Assembly: GCA_030145845.1 (NCBI GenBank)
Contig: JAIXHJ010000002.1
Span: forward strand, 62,001 to 126,000
Length of the DNA: 64,000 nucleotides
DNA from: Pseudomonadota bacterium
GTDB lineage: Bacteria; Pseudomonadota; Gammaproteobacteria; Pseudomonadales; Oceanobacteraceae
Reading direction: 5' to 3'
Every line of letters starts with the position of its first letter. The stretch's first letter is position 1. The position numbers were made by a program, and so were the translations under genes. This document shows, piece after piece, positions 43,636-53,040 of this stretch. A model generated the notes under the pieces. That model ran no database searches. It saw only the letters and a program-made list of their open reading frames with translations, and was not told where the DNA came from.

Positions 43636-46600
43636 TCTGACACCTCCTTCGCAGATTTCTTCTCGGCCAACGTCAGATGGTGGTCATTAATCCGCTCACC
43701 GTTGAAGGTTTGGTACCAGGGCGCTGACTCAACATCCTTGCCACGGTCTTTGGTCCATTTGATGTTGGGTTTGTCGCGCAGGATGCCGGCGCCTTTCTTT
43801 TTGACGTCGCCTACGGTCATGAAGGGGCGGATGTTGAGGCGGACGCCGTCGTTGAGGTCCGGGTCCCAGCCTATGGGCTGTTGTTCAGTGGGCTTCCAGC
43901 GCACGAAGATGTCGTAGGGTGCTTCGCCTTCGAGGATCTGCTCCAGTTTCTTTTTCAGGGACTCGGCGGCGGCCAGGCGCTCCTCGGCGCCGTCGACGCC
44001 GCTGGCCTGGTCCTGCTTCTGGCGGCTGATCCAGTCGCCCAGGTAGGTGTAAATCAGGGTTTCCAGGTTCTTGCGATCCAGCTTGTGGTAGTTGACCAAG
44101 GCGGCGAAACCGTCAGGCAGGCCGTCCCAGATGTGCCAGATGAAGGGGCGGTGCTGAAAGAGTTTGCAGTGTTGCGTGAAGAACTTGTCGCGCAGCCAGG
44201 TTTCCAGGGTTTTGCCGGCGTGGTCGGCATCGTTCAGAAGTTCTGCCAGAACATCGTTAGACCAAGCCTCGCCGTAGGCAGCGGCCAGCAGGTTCAACAG
44301 GCGGTCGGCTGCCGAGGCCTCACCGCGCACCGGGGGAATGCAGGCGATGCCGTCATCATCGGCGAAGGGCAGCAAGGCGTCGCAGCGCTTAACCCATTTA
44401 CGCTGCTCATCGTCCAGCTCCATCTCGGCATCCAGTTCGGCGGGCCAGCGGTAGCCGAGCAGACGGGCTACGGAAACTTGCAGTACAGTGTTGTCCGTGC
44501 GCAGCGGACCGTCGGCGGTCCATTTTTGCTCCTCATCCCAGATGACTGAACCACAAGGATGGCCGTGGAAGATCCATTGTGTGGGATCGTCGGTATAGGG
44601 CCTGGGCAGGCCATTTGGATATTTTTCTTCGGCGACCTTGGTCCAGTGGTCGAGGTCGAAGGGGACTTTTACCAAATCACCACGAACTTTTAGCGTCTGA
44701 TTTGTTTTTCGTACATCTAGGTTGAACGAATCATCTTCACAATAGCTATAAATTTCCCTCAACTTACTTTCATCGCTAATAATTATTACAACTGCATTCT
44801 CGTCAAAAAAACCACCTAGATAACTTGTGGCTGGCAACGAACGCATAGCACTTATTAGAACTCCCTGTTTGCCCCATGCATTCTTACCTCGGAGCCATGA
44901 CCCAACCTGGTCTTCGCCGAGTTTTTCAACTACAAAATTGTATAGATCACCGTCACCATTTTCCCAGAAAACTATGCTGTCACAGCCACCAAATGGCATG
45001 AACTTATCCACTGTACCTTGCATCCATTCCCATCCACCTCCACGAACGGGAAACTCCCAGTACTTTTTGTAAAACCTAAGTGAGTCACCAGTGCACAGGC
45101 CTAGGTTGTGGTAACTATATTTATTCAGCAAATCAAGCTCATTGCCAGCCTCCAAGCCGACCCGCGCATCAGGATTCTCCAACTGCTTCGCCTGATCAAC
45201 GCTCTTAACTTCCGTCACCACCAACTGCTCAGCCTTCTCAACTGCCGTACGCGGCTCCGAAACATCCACGCCCCGAATCAGATTGGTATGTTCCACTTCA
45301 CCGAACAGTCCGCCGGGTTCCTGAGCGTCATTGCCACGGCTCATGTTGATCAAAATGGCCTTAACCACCTCGCCACTGATCGTCTCAAAGGCTCCTGGCC
45401 CAAGCCGGGCAATTAAATGCCAGGTATCGTTCTTGAGCAGCTTTTCGCGGAACTTCTTGTAACTGGTGAGAAACAGCCAGTTCTGCGGCAACACAATGCT
45501 TGAGGTTCCGCCCGGGGAGCAAAGCTCCAGGCAGCGGTCGAGGAAGACGGTAGCCAGGTCATTCTTTGCCGCCGGATAGTGCCGCTCACAGAAGTCCCGC
45601 AACCGGTCGCTTTGCTTTCCCCGGGCCAGGTAAGGCACGTTGGTGATCACCCATTGGTATTGATCAGCCAGGAGAGTCGCCGCCTTGGCCAGCCCCTGAG
45701 CCACGACGGCGGCCTCGTGTTGGGCTTCGCCCCCTCCCGCTTGCGGGTCCTGGGATAGTCCTTGCTGTTCGTTTTCCAAGGCTTGTTTCAAAGTGGTGGA
45801 CAGCTCCTCCCACTTCACCAGCTTGGCGGCGTCGGCTTTTGCCGGGTTAAGCAGGCTGCCGAGTACCGGCGCGTCCCTGAAGGTGTCGTGCATCCAGTCG
45901 AGTGCAATGGTGAGGTTGTGCTTGCCCAGGCCGAGTTGCTTCCACTCTTCCTTGGCGACGCTGACAGAGAGGCCGGTACAGGCCAGGTGCAGCTCCGGCA
46001 ATGGCCGGTAGCCCTCGGCGCCGGGATATTTCCAGGCAGTCAAAGCCAATGCAAAGGCGGCCAGTTCCACACAACGCTGATCCAGCTCCAGGCCATGAAT
46101 ATTCTCTCGCAACACCGCATCCACGGCGTCCCGAGCGGACAAACCGTCGCGCTCCATGCGCATGGGTACCAGCATCAGAAAGGCTGCCACCAGGAAGTGG
46201 CCGGAGCCGCAGCAGGGGTCCAGGGTTTTCAGGTCGGCCAGTTGTTCCGGCCAGGCATCGAAGGTGCCGGCAGCCGGTGTCCAGGTGCCATTTTCCTGTT
46301 TCACAAACCGCAGGTACTCCAACGGCACACCAGGGATGGCTGCCTTGTGGCGTAGTTCGTCTTCGCTTTCGGCGTGCTTCAGGTCGCTTTCACTGAGCTG
46401 CCGGGCCGCCCACCAGGCGCCGAGGGCGTTGTCGAGCAGGAAGCTGACCATGTAGGGCTCGGTGAAGAGCTGGGTGACGGCGGGGAGCTCCCGAGCGCCA
46501 ATCTTGACCTCGGACTGGTTAACCTGTTCCTTCTTCTTGGATTGCCAGAACTGGTAAACCCAACCCAGGCTGTCGGAGGCGGTAAATACCTCCAGCGGCA

Positions 46601-47114
46601 GGCCCGCGACCCGGCGCTCCAGGGCCTGTTGGTGCTCCGGTGGTAAGGTTAGTTGGAAGACTGGCGAATCCAACCGGAAGATCTGCGGCAGCATACGGGC
46701 CGCATAGCGGGCGGCCAGCTCCCAGCCGTTGGCGGCGCCTTCATCGGCAGCCAGGTCTTCACACTCTTCCAGGGTGATGGCCACCGGTTCGTCCGGGTCC
46801 GGGTACATGAGCAGGTCGTTTTCCGCCAGGAAGCGGGCAAAGAGCATGCGGTGCCAGTGCTCGTAGGCAACCTCTTCCACCAAACGGTCCATGCTTTGGA
46901 CCTTGCCACCGTTCAGGGAGTCACCCAACTGTCGACCATGGGCGCGCAAGCGGCGGCGCAGCTCCCGGTCGGTCTCGCTCAAGTGCGAGGCCGGTGCCGG
47001 GTCGCCAACGCCGAGCTGCTCCAGGGCGGCGCGGGCACCGGTTTCGGCGATGTCCCGGGCGGCCTTGACGGCGCGCTCCAACTGGCTTCTCAGAGTCTTG
47101 TCGAGTGGCTGCAT
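43632..47114 (-). CDS. pglX: BREX type 1 adenine-N6 DNA methyltransferase PglX
   Basis: PglX methylates a specific non-palindromic adenine site to mark host DNA and is needed for exclusion. The 1160-aa protein has SAM motif I LDPCCGSGHF (about 296-305) and the catalytic motif IV as NVPY (about 491-495) in place of the commoner NPPY. The target-recognition part (about 660-825) is encoded by 44640-45130, which is markedly AT-rich (lines near 44701 about 33% GC) against about 60-70% on both sides. That suggests exchange of the specificity domain. It begins after a 151-bp gap that has its own likely operator and promoter, and overlaps the PHP-SMC gene by 4 bp. Confidence 0.95.
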   Translation of the reverse strand: MQPLDKTLRSQLERAVKAARDIAETGARAALEQLGVGDPAPASHLSETDRELRRRLRAHGRQLGDSLNGGKVQSMDRLVEEVAYEHWHRMLFARFLAENDLLMYPDPDEPVAITLEECEDLAADEGAANGWELAARYAARMLPQIFRLDSPVFQLTLPPEHQQALERRVAGLPLEVFTASDSLGWVYQFWQSKKKEQVNQSEVKIGARELPAVTQLFTEPYMVSFLLDNALGAWWAARQLSESDLKHAESEDELRHKAAIPGVPLEYLRFVKQENGTWTPAAGTFDAWPEQLADLKTLDPCCGSGHFLVAAFLMLVPMRMERDGLSARDAVDAVLRENIHGLELDQRCVELAAFALALTAWKYPGAEGYRPLPELHLACTGLSVSVAKEEWKQLGLGKHNLTIALDWMHDTFRDAPVLGSLLNPAKADAAKLVKWEELSTTLKQALENEQQGLSQDPQAGGGEAQHEAAVVAQGLAKAATLLADQYQWVITNVPYLARGKQSDRLRDFCERHYPAAKNDLATVFLDRCLELCSPGGTSSIVLPQNWLFLTSYKKFREKLLKNDTWHLIARLGPGAFETISGEVVKAILINMSRGNDAQEPGGLFGEVEHTNLIRGVDVSEPRTAVEKAEQLVVTEVKSVDQAKQLENPDARVGLEAGNELDLLNKYSYHNLGLCTGDSLRFYKKYWEFPVRGGGWEWMQGTVDKFMPFGGCDSIVFWENGDGDLYNFVVEKLGEDQVGSWLRGKNAWGKQGVLISAMRSLPATSYLGGFFDENAVVIIISDESKLREIYSYCEDDSFNLDVRKTNQTLKVRGDLVKVPFDLDHWTKVAEEKYPNGLPRPYTDDPTQWIFHGHPCGSVIWDEEQKWTADGPLRTDNTVLQVSVARLLGYRWPAELDAEMELDDEQRKWVKRCDALLPFADDDGIACIPPVRGEASAADRLLNLLAAAYGEAWSNDVLAELLNDADHAGKTLETWLRDKFFTQHCKLFQHRPFIWHIWDGLPDGFAALVNYHKLDRKNLETLIYTYLGDWISRQKQDQASGVDGAEERLAAAESLKKKLEQILEGEAPYDIFVRWKPTEQQPIGWDPDLNDGVRLNIRPFMTVGDVKKKGAGILRDKPNIKWTKDRGKDVESAPWYQTFNGERINDHHLTLAEKKSAKEVSE

Positions 47115-47186
47115 GTTCTTTTACTTCCCCAATCCTGAAAGTGATGCCACGGCTACGGCGTTTGTACCGTGAGAGCACTTTTTCCT

Positions 47187-47261
47187 GTCGCATCGGTGCG
47201 ACTTGATATGCACAATTTTACCAATAATCGCATAGCCTACGCATAGAAATTTACCTATGCG
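47187..47261 (-). promoter_or_regulatory. Promoter and operator region of pglX
   Basis: Three copies of a CGCATAG heptamer occur: two direct (47229-47235, 47240-47246) and one inverted (CTATGCG 47255-47261), giving an inverted repeat with an 8-bp spacer. On the minus strand they lie immediately upstream of a possible -10 TAAAAT (47220-47215) and cover the -35 area. A separate hairpin GTCGCA-tcgg-TGCGAC (47187-47202) lies in the predicted leader. The flanking AlbA_2-type regulator is an obvious candidate ligand. Confidence 0.6.
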
Positions 47262-47265
47262 AATT

Positions 47266-48999
47266 TCAATGCTGACGCGCATTGCTGTACTCATAGCGCG
47301 CCCAGCGCCGCTCACCCACCTGCTGGAGGCCGGTGTTCTCCTGCATCAGCTCCTGCATCAGGCGCCGGGCCTGGTTGCGGTCAAAGCGCGTGATTTGCCG
47401 GATTTCCTTGTTGCTCAGGCCCGGCTCGTTGCGGCGTGCGCGCTCCATCAGAATACTGAGCACGCGGGTTTTGGCGGCCTCCCAGTCGATGCGGCGGCGG
47501 GCCTCGCCCTGACCGTCTTCGGCCAGACGGTTATAGAGGTCCGGGTGAGCGCACCAATAGGCCCCCCGGCCAGTGCCGCCATGCTCGATGTAGCCGGCTG
47601 ACTCCATGGCCGAGAGCCGCTCGCGGATTTCCGCCTCGCTGCGCTGACACAGGGCGGCGGCGGTGCCTGTATCCAACTCCGGGTGCTGGAGTAGGTATTG
47701 GAGCAGCAGGAGCTCGTCCACGCCCAGGTTGCGGCCATGCTCGCTCTCCTCGGCCACGAACAGACGGAAGGCGGCATTCAGGTCCCGCTTGGGGAAACTC
47801 ATCAGCACGGATTCTCCAATCTCGCGGATCTGGGGCGGTTCCTTGCCCTCAATGAGCAAGGCGGAAAACATGCGGTTTATTCCCAGGTTGCTGCGGTTGA
47901 CCAGGCGTAAACGGGTCAGGGCCTCCACCAGCAGCGGATTTCGGGCGGCGGGCTGGTGATGGAGGATATTGTTGGGAGTAATGCCGGCAATGAAGCCCCC
48001 GTTATTGCTGATTTCCAGCCGGTCCGGGTAAAGCTTGACCATCACCGGCCCGGCGATGCGCAGATCCGCATGGCAGAAGGCGTTCATCAACGCCTCGCGC
48101 ACGGCGATTTCCGGCCAGGTGCGGTATTCGTAGTGGAACAGGCCCTGCTGATAGGTGGTGATCGGGTTGAAGGGGACCAGCAGTTCTTCAATGCGCTGAA
48201 CGGACAATGGCAAGGCGCGGACCCGATCCTCCCGGATGCCGTACTCGGTATCCGAGGTCATTTGCAGGAAGGTCCAGTTGTGGCCGGGGAGGTGTTCCCG
48301 GATGGCGGCTTCGGTACCGGCCAGCAACAGCGCCGCGCGAGTCAGTTTGCCGTGTTTGATCAAACCCAAGGTGGACAGCAGCTCGACATCGGTCAGGCGT
48401 AGCAGGTCCTCCGGCGCCCGCTCCTTGCGGGCCTGATTGCGTAGGGACTCGAGGGCGGTGGCGGATAGTAACTGGTTGTCCACGGGGGAGACGGCTTCGC
48501 CAGTGTAATCGGTCTCGCCCGTTTCCACGCCGATTTTGCGGCGCAAGGTGCCGGTGAGCGGCTGGCAATCCTTGCCTACACGGATGGTGCCCCGGCCAGC
48601 GCTGTCGGTGTAGGGCGGCATGCCGGGGTAGATCTGCATAAGCAACAGGCGACCGGTGCCTTCCGGTACGGCCAGCTCTTCGAATACCGGGGTTATTTTC
48701 GGATCCGTCTGGTCGTAAACCGCCTTTTTCAGCAGGTTGATGTCGATTTCCGGCGGAACGCCGATAATGGCACTCTCACGCCCTTGGGACCGGTCGGCCA
48801 CCCCAAACACCACGGTACCGCCGCCGGCATTGGCCATGCATACGGCCATCTGGACCACGGTTCTCACCGCTTTGTCGCGGCTTTGCGTGTCCCACTGCTT
48901 GAAGTCGAGGTCCTGGTCTTCCAGGTCGTCGGCTATGCAGTGCTCCAGCTCCGGAAGCAGGGACTCTATGTTAGCGGCAGTCCTCATGGATGAAGTCAT
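47266..48999 (-). CDS. AlbA_2/Schlafen-type ATP-binding transcriptional regulator
   Basis: This is a 577-aa protein. Residues about 25-150 form an AlbA_2 (Schlafen-like) domain (LDFKQW, AVCMANAGGGTVVFGVAD). About 280-400 form a HATPase_c_4-type region (AVREALMNAFCHADLRI, LEISNNGGFIAGITPNN). The C-terminus carries two winged-helix-like units (DTGTAAALCQRSEAEIRERL; SNKEIRQITRFDRNQARRLM). Such proteins are regarded as DNA- or RNA-binding regulators and are often carried in restriction and defence loci. It sits between brxC and pglX, after a tandem repeat that contains the brxC stop and just before the pglX operator, so it may tune methyltransferase levels. The first ATG lies very close to its GGGG; the ATG at 48987 is an alternative. 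Confidence 0.85.
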   Translation of the reverse strand: MTSSMRTAANIESLLPELEHCIADDLEDQDLDFKQWDTQSRDKAVRTVVQMAVCMANAGGGTVVFGVADRSQGRESAIIGVPPEIDINLLKKAVYDQTDPKITPVFEELAVPEGTGRLLLMQIYPGMPPYTDSAGRGTIRVGKDCQPLTGTLRRKIGVETGETDYTGEAVSPVDNQLLSATALESLRNQARKERAPEDLLRLTDVELLSTLGLIKHGKLTRAALLLAGTEAAIREHLPGHNWTFLQMTSDTEYGIREDRVRALPLSVQRIEELLVPFNPITTYQQGLFHYEYRTWPEIAVREALMNAFCHADLRIAGPVMVKLYPDRLEISNNGGFIAGITPNNILHHQPAARNPLLVEALTRLRLVNRSNLGINRMFSALLIEGKEPPQIREIGESVLMSFPKRDLNAAFRLFVAEESEHGRNLGVDELLLLQYLLQHPELDTGTAAALCQRSEAEIRERLSAMESAGYIEHGGTGRGAYWCAHPDLYNRLAEDGQGEARRRIDWEAAKTRVLSILMERARRNEPGLSNKEIRQITRFDRNQARRLMQELMQENTGLQQVGERRWARYEYSNARQH

Positions 49000-49004
49000 T
49001 CCCC

Positions 49005-49047
49005 TTATTTGACTGGCTCTTTATTTGACGGGCTCTTTATTTGACTG
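49005..49047. repeat. 16-bp tandem repeat across the brxC stop codon
   Basis: Two full units TTATTTGACTGGCTCT (49005-49020) and TTATTTGACGGGCTCT (49021-49036) and a partial third (49037-49047) run head to tail with one mismatch. On the coding strand each unit reads GTCAAATAA, and the unit nearest brxC supplies its last codons and stop. Because 16 is not a multiple of 3, loss or gain of a unit would not keep frame but would move the stop-to-start spacing. Confidence 0.85.
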
Positions 49048-52000
49048 AAATGGGCCCGTCTGGCAGCGCGGCCTTGAGTTGTTGCTTCACTTCCTCGGCC
49101 CAGGCATCGATGTCTGCGTCAGACTTCAGCGTGCGGCGGGGTACATGGATAAACTGGATCTCCGGCTCGCACAGCTCGGCTGCCGCCACTGCGACGTTGT
49201 CAAAGCGGCTGGGAAGTGCGGCGACGCGATCGGCAAACATGGCCAGAGCGCACTGATCCAGCGTGTTCAACACCTCTTGGGTGGATTGAACTGCGACCTC
49301 GGGCTGATCCGCCAGGGTCAGGCGCTGGTCTGCCAACAGCTGGTTTCGCTGTTCCGGCTCCAGTTGCTGCCAGTTGCTGTCATCGGCCAGGCGAGCCATG
49401 CCTTGCTCGTGGCGTTTCTGGTAATCCTGGTCCAGTCGATTCAATGCATCCCGGAGAGCCTGTGTCAGGCTGGTAATCAGCGGGGCTACCGGGTCGGGGT
49501 CGGTCAGCAACTGTCGCTGCTGTTCAATGGTTTCCACCTGAGCCCGGAAGACATCGGAATCGTCGAGCCCGCCTGCGTGGGACATCAATCGCTTCAATAT
49601 CGCCCAGTTGGGCCAGCGCTGGTGAATGCGCTCCGAGAGGTGCTCCCAGGTCTCGATGCTGGAGGCCAGCTCTTCGCGTCGGTTATAGAGCGCCACCAAT
49701 TGCTCGTTGCCGGCGGTGAGGCGAATATCGTCAAGAAAGCAGGTGTCCGGGCGCTCCGGTTTGGGCGCCTCTCCTCCGGCCTCGTCAGCCAGACCGGAAA
49801 GCTTCTGCAGGAATTGAGGCACATACGCCAGCTCCTCACCCTGCTTGGCGGACAAGCCCACCTTCTGCAGCAGCTTACGGATCTGGATACGCTGGGGGGT
49901 GGTGACGGTGGCGGACTCTACCTTGAACAGGGTTTTGCCAATGCTCTTGCGCTCCAGACTGGAGGGTTCAAGCGGTTGGCCGCGCTCGTCCTGGGCGCGG
50001 ATAAGGCCAGCCACCAACAGGGCCTGAAGGCCCCCGTCCACGGCGTCGCGGGACCAGCCATAGGGAGAGGACTCAAAATGGGTGCGAATATCCACGCCTT
50101 TTTTGCCGCCGGCAATGGCTGCCAGAATGGCTTTGCACACCGGGTTCTTGGCCGGTTCGCCATCATCTCCCACGGCCTTGAGGGCGTCTGGGGCACCTTT
50201 CTGGGCCTTTTCGTATACCTTGGACCAGCCGGCATGGTCAGCCGTATGGAAGTGAGGATAAAGCCGTTGCAGGGCGTTGTTGGCGGCTTCCAGGATCATT
50301 TCCTGGAGATCGTTGCCCAGAATCTCGTTACCGCCCCCCTGGAAAACACGGGCTCCGGAGAAGGCTTCGTTCAGTAATTCCCGGATCTTGCCCTCAGCAG
50401 TCTGCTTGGTGGTTTCCATGGCAGCCCGGGCCTCTGTGCCCTCCGGGGTGTTGGGCACGCCTCGCTTATCCAGGGTGGCACTGGCGGCCTTGAAGTCGAT
50501 CAAATGGTGGCGTAGGTCATCGGCAGAGCGCTTGGGGATGAACACGAATACGGTGGGCGATTGGTTACCGGCTTGCCGGGCATCGGCGCGTACGGAGTTC
50601 TCGTCGCCGCTCCATCCATCCCTAACCCAGACGCAAATACGTTGGTCGGCATCGTCTGGCAGCTGCGCGTCGAATACCGGGTAGATATCGCGGGTGACTT
50701 TTGCATCACCCTGAACCAGCGACAGCTTGCGGGCCGCCTCGCCAAAGGTGCGGCGGATACGGTCATCGCGTTCGGCATGAATGCGGTGCGCCTCGCTGGA
50801 TAGGGCCGCGCGTTGGCTGAGGAATTCGTCTGTCCAGGCGGCGCTCTCTTCGGTCTGGATGCGGTACTCATCGCCGACTTTCATCAGCAGCTCGCAGCGA
50901 TCCAGCAATCCCGGGAGTTTGCTGCGCAGGCTGCTACTGCCACTGGACAGGTCCTCGACAAGCAAGTCCGCCAGGGAATCCACCGTGGCACGAATGCCGA
51001 CTTCGTTGTTCTGACCGCCCAGTTTGTTGATCAGGAACACCAGGCCACAGGCACGAGCCATCAGGCGTTCGTCGTCCGAGCCCTTGATCCAGCTCATGGT
51101 TTTTTCATGCACCTTGCGGGGCAGAATGCGGGACTGGAGTAGTTTGTCGGCGGAATCGAAGTACAGGTAATCGGCTGGCACCACATAGCCCAGAGGGGCC
51201 TCCAGGTTGGTCTGGATGACCTTGTGCACCATGCTGAGCTGGTTGCGCAACTGGCTGTCGGTGCCCGTTTGATCCAACACGCGAAGGGTGTTCTCCCAGA
51301 AACGTCTGCGAACCGGCAAGATGGGGTAATCCTGTGGGAAGTAGGGCAAGTCATCCTGACGGTGGCCGAGGGTGGTCCCGGCCAAGTGCCTGGAAATTTC
51401 CCCCAGGTTGGTTTGCATGATCTGCTCAATGGGGGACTTGGCTTCCGGCTTCTTGGCCAGGATGACTTGGCGGATCACGGCATCCACATCGGCGTCCGAG
51501 AGCTCGACACGGATGGTGAAACGGCCCTCGAGCTTTTTCAGGTTACTGGTGCCGGTAACGGCGGTCTGGCCGGTACCAATGAACAGAAGCTTGCCAGCAA
51601 AGTTCTTGCAGCACGCTTCCACCACTTCCTGTACGGCGATGGAGCGCTGGCTGTCCTCGCCAATGAACTGCTGAACTTCGTCCAGAACGACCAACGTCAG
51701 CGGGAATTTGCCCTCTTGTGTCAAAGCCTGGCGAATGGCCTTGAGCATATCGTCACTGGAGATGTCTTGAACGTACGGATACAGGTTGTTCAGGGTTTCG
51801 ACGCAAGACGCTGGTGTGGTAAACAGGGCTGGCTTGGCCTGTACCAGGGCATCGTGCAGACCCTCAGCTACGTAGAAATTATCCAGCTCTTCATTCCAGT
51901 CGAAGCCGTTGGCTTCCACCTGATTGCGCACCTGGTCATAGATGCCCTCGTGCCTGAGCCACATGACGAAGCGGGCAACCGGGTACTGCTCCGGCAGGTC

Positions 52001-52480
52001 CACAGACTTAAACAGAATTCTGAGAAGGGCGAGGCGCACGCTGCCGCTGGCACCGGAACCCAGGGTGCCGGAAGCGGCATGCAGGCCGCCATGACGCTTG
52101 GCTTGAGTGCTGAGTTCTCTCAGGTGGTCGCTGATGCCCTGGGGCAATTTGGCGATTCCCCGGGCCGTGGCTCCGTCTTCGAAGACGGTATCCACCCACA
52201 GTGCCCGCAGCATTTTGACGAGGTGGGATTTACCGGACCCATAGAACCCACTCACCCACACTGCCGGCTGCTGGGCCTGGTCGATATTCTTGAGGTAGGT
52301 TTCGAGGATGTGTGACATCCCTTTTTCGTACTGACCATCGCAAACGAACGTTTCCAGTTCGTAGCGAAGCACCGCCAGGGCATGACCGGTGGTTTCATCG
52401 TTGACGCTCGCCACCCCTTCGTTGACCAGTTTGCGGGTGGTCGGATCTTTCTGATAAATGTCACGATTCTTCATTAACAA
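49037..52480 (-). CDS. brxC: BREX P-loop NTPase BrxC
   Basis: BrxC (PglY-like) is the large AAA-type ATPase core of BREX. The 1147-aa protein has Walker A VWVSGFYGSGKSHLV (about 74-88) and Walker B LTLVVLDEVQQFIG (about 265-278), followed by RFTIRVELSDADVDAVI and long helical regions. The N-terminus IYQKDPTTRKLVNEGVASV is characteristic of BrxC. It is 8 nt after brxB. Composition is high-GC like brxA/B and pglZ, which supports a common ancestral core. Confidence 0.95.
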   Translation of the reverse strand: MLMKNRDIYQKDPTTRKLVNEGVASVNDETTGHALAVLRYELETFVCDGQYEKGMSHILETYLKNIDQAQQPAVWVSGFYGSGKSHLVKMLRALWVDTVFEDGATARGIAKLPQGISDHLRELSTQAKRHGGLHAASGTLGSGASGSVRLALLRILFKSVDLPEQYPVARFVMWLRHEGIYDQVRNQVEANGFDWNEELDNFYVAEGLHDALVQAKPALFTTPASCVETLNNLYPYVQDISSDDMLKAIRQALTQEGKFPLTLVVLDEVQQFIGEDSQRSIAVQEVVEACCKNFAGKLLFIGTGQTAVTGTSNLKKLEGRFTIRVELSDADVDAVIRQVILAKKPEAKSPIEQIMQTNLGEISRHLAGTTLGHRQDDLPYFPQDYPILPVRRRFWENTLRVLDQTGTDSQLRNQLSMVHKVIQTNLEAPLGYVVPADYLYFDSADKLLQSRILPRKVHEKTMSWIKGSDDERLMARACGLVFLINKLGGQNNEVGIRATVDSLADLLVEDLSSGSSSLRSKLPGLLDRCELLMKVGDEYRIQTEESAAWTDEFLSQRAALSSEAHRIHAERDDRIRRTFGEAARKLSLVQGDAKVTRDIYPVFDAQLPDDADQRICVWVRDGWSGDENSVRADARQAGNQSPTVFVFIPKRSADDLRHHLIDFKAASATLDKRGVPNTPEGTEARAAMETTKQTAEGKIRELLNEAFSGARVFQGGGNEILGNDLQEMILEAANNALQRLYPHFHTADHAGWSKVYEKAQKGAPDALKAVGDDGEPAKNPVCKAILAAIAGGKKGVDIRTHFESSPYGWSRDAVDGGLQALLVAGLIRAQDERGQPLEPSSLERKSIGKTLFKVESATVTTPQRIQIRKLLQKVGLSAKQGEELAYVPQFLQKLSGLADEAGGEAPKPERPDTCFLDDIRLTAGNEQLVALYNRREELASSIETWEHLSERIHQRWPNWAILKRLMSHAGGLDDSDVFRAQVETIEQQRQLLTDPDPVAPLITSLTQALRDALNRLDQDYQKRHEQGMARLADDSNWQQLEPEQRNQLLADQRLTLADQPEVAVQSTQEVLNTLDQCALAMFADRVAALPSRFDNVAVAAAELCEPEIQFIHVPRRTLKSDADIDAWAEEVKQQLKAALPDGPISVK

Positions 52481-52488
52481 CCTCTTAT

Positions 52489-53040
52489 TCAGTAATCCTT
52501 ATCCGCCGTGATAGGCATGGCGAGATAGTTCCACCCGTCGTAACCGTCCAGCAGTCGGTAGTTGTTGTTTTCATAGCTTCCAGGAAAGAATACCAGCAAC
52601 CGTCCGGGTACCCGGGGGGCGAGCTTGTCGACCACATCCTTCACCTTGAGGAAACCGAACAGTGATCCAACGCCCTGGATTGCCACCACGGCACTTTCAT
52701 CAATATTGCGGCTGCCCAGAAAGCGCTCGAACTCATCCACGATGTAATCGAGATATTTGGGCAGCACAGTGGCCAGTAAATGCGGCTTCTGGAAGTAACT
52801 CTTGGCATAGCGCTGGCTGCTGAGCCAGGCCGCGAAGGTGTTGGTCAAATCAAACAGCGCCCAGTCGTGGCCGGCCTGTTTGGTGACAATTTCAAACTCA
52901 TCGACCCGGGCCCGGAGCCAGCGCTCCTCGTTCTCGTTGTACACGCAGAAAATGACGCGCTGTGCGGCAGCCGCATCGTCCCGCCAGGGGATGGATATAT
53001 GCCTGCTGTAGGAATGTACTAACCGTTTAACCCTGCTCAC
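52489..53040 (-). CDS. brxB: BREX protein BrxB (DUF1788)
   Basis: This 183-aa small BREX protein of the DUF1788 family has no known enzymatic activity. The family features are RVIFCVYNENEERWLRAR near the start, VVAIQGVGSLFGFLKVKDVV in the middle and GRLLVFFPGSYENNNYRLLDG near the end. Its ATG overlaps the end of brxA by 14 bp, showing coupled translation. Confidence 0.94.
   Translation of the reverse strand: MSRVKRLVHSYSRHISIPWRDDAAAAQRVIFCVYNENEERWLRARVDEFEIVTKQAGHDWALFDLTNTFAAWLSSQRYAKSYFQKPHLLATVLPKYLDYIVDEFERFLGSRNIDESAVVAIQGVGSLFGFLKVKDVVDKLAPRVPGRLLVFFPGSYENNNYRLLDGYDGWNYLAMPITADKDY

Noticed and set aside
49079..50377. 432-codon open frame on the plus strand
   Set aside because: It is antisense to brxC, with Leu/Gln/Gly-rich non-protein-like composition and no motifs.
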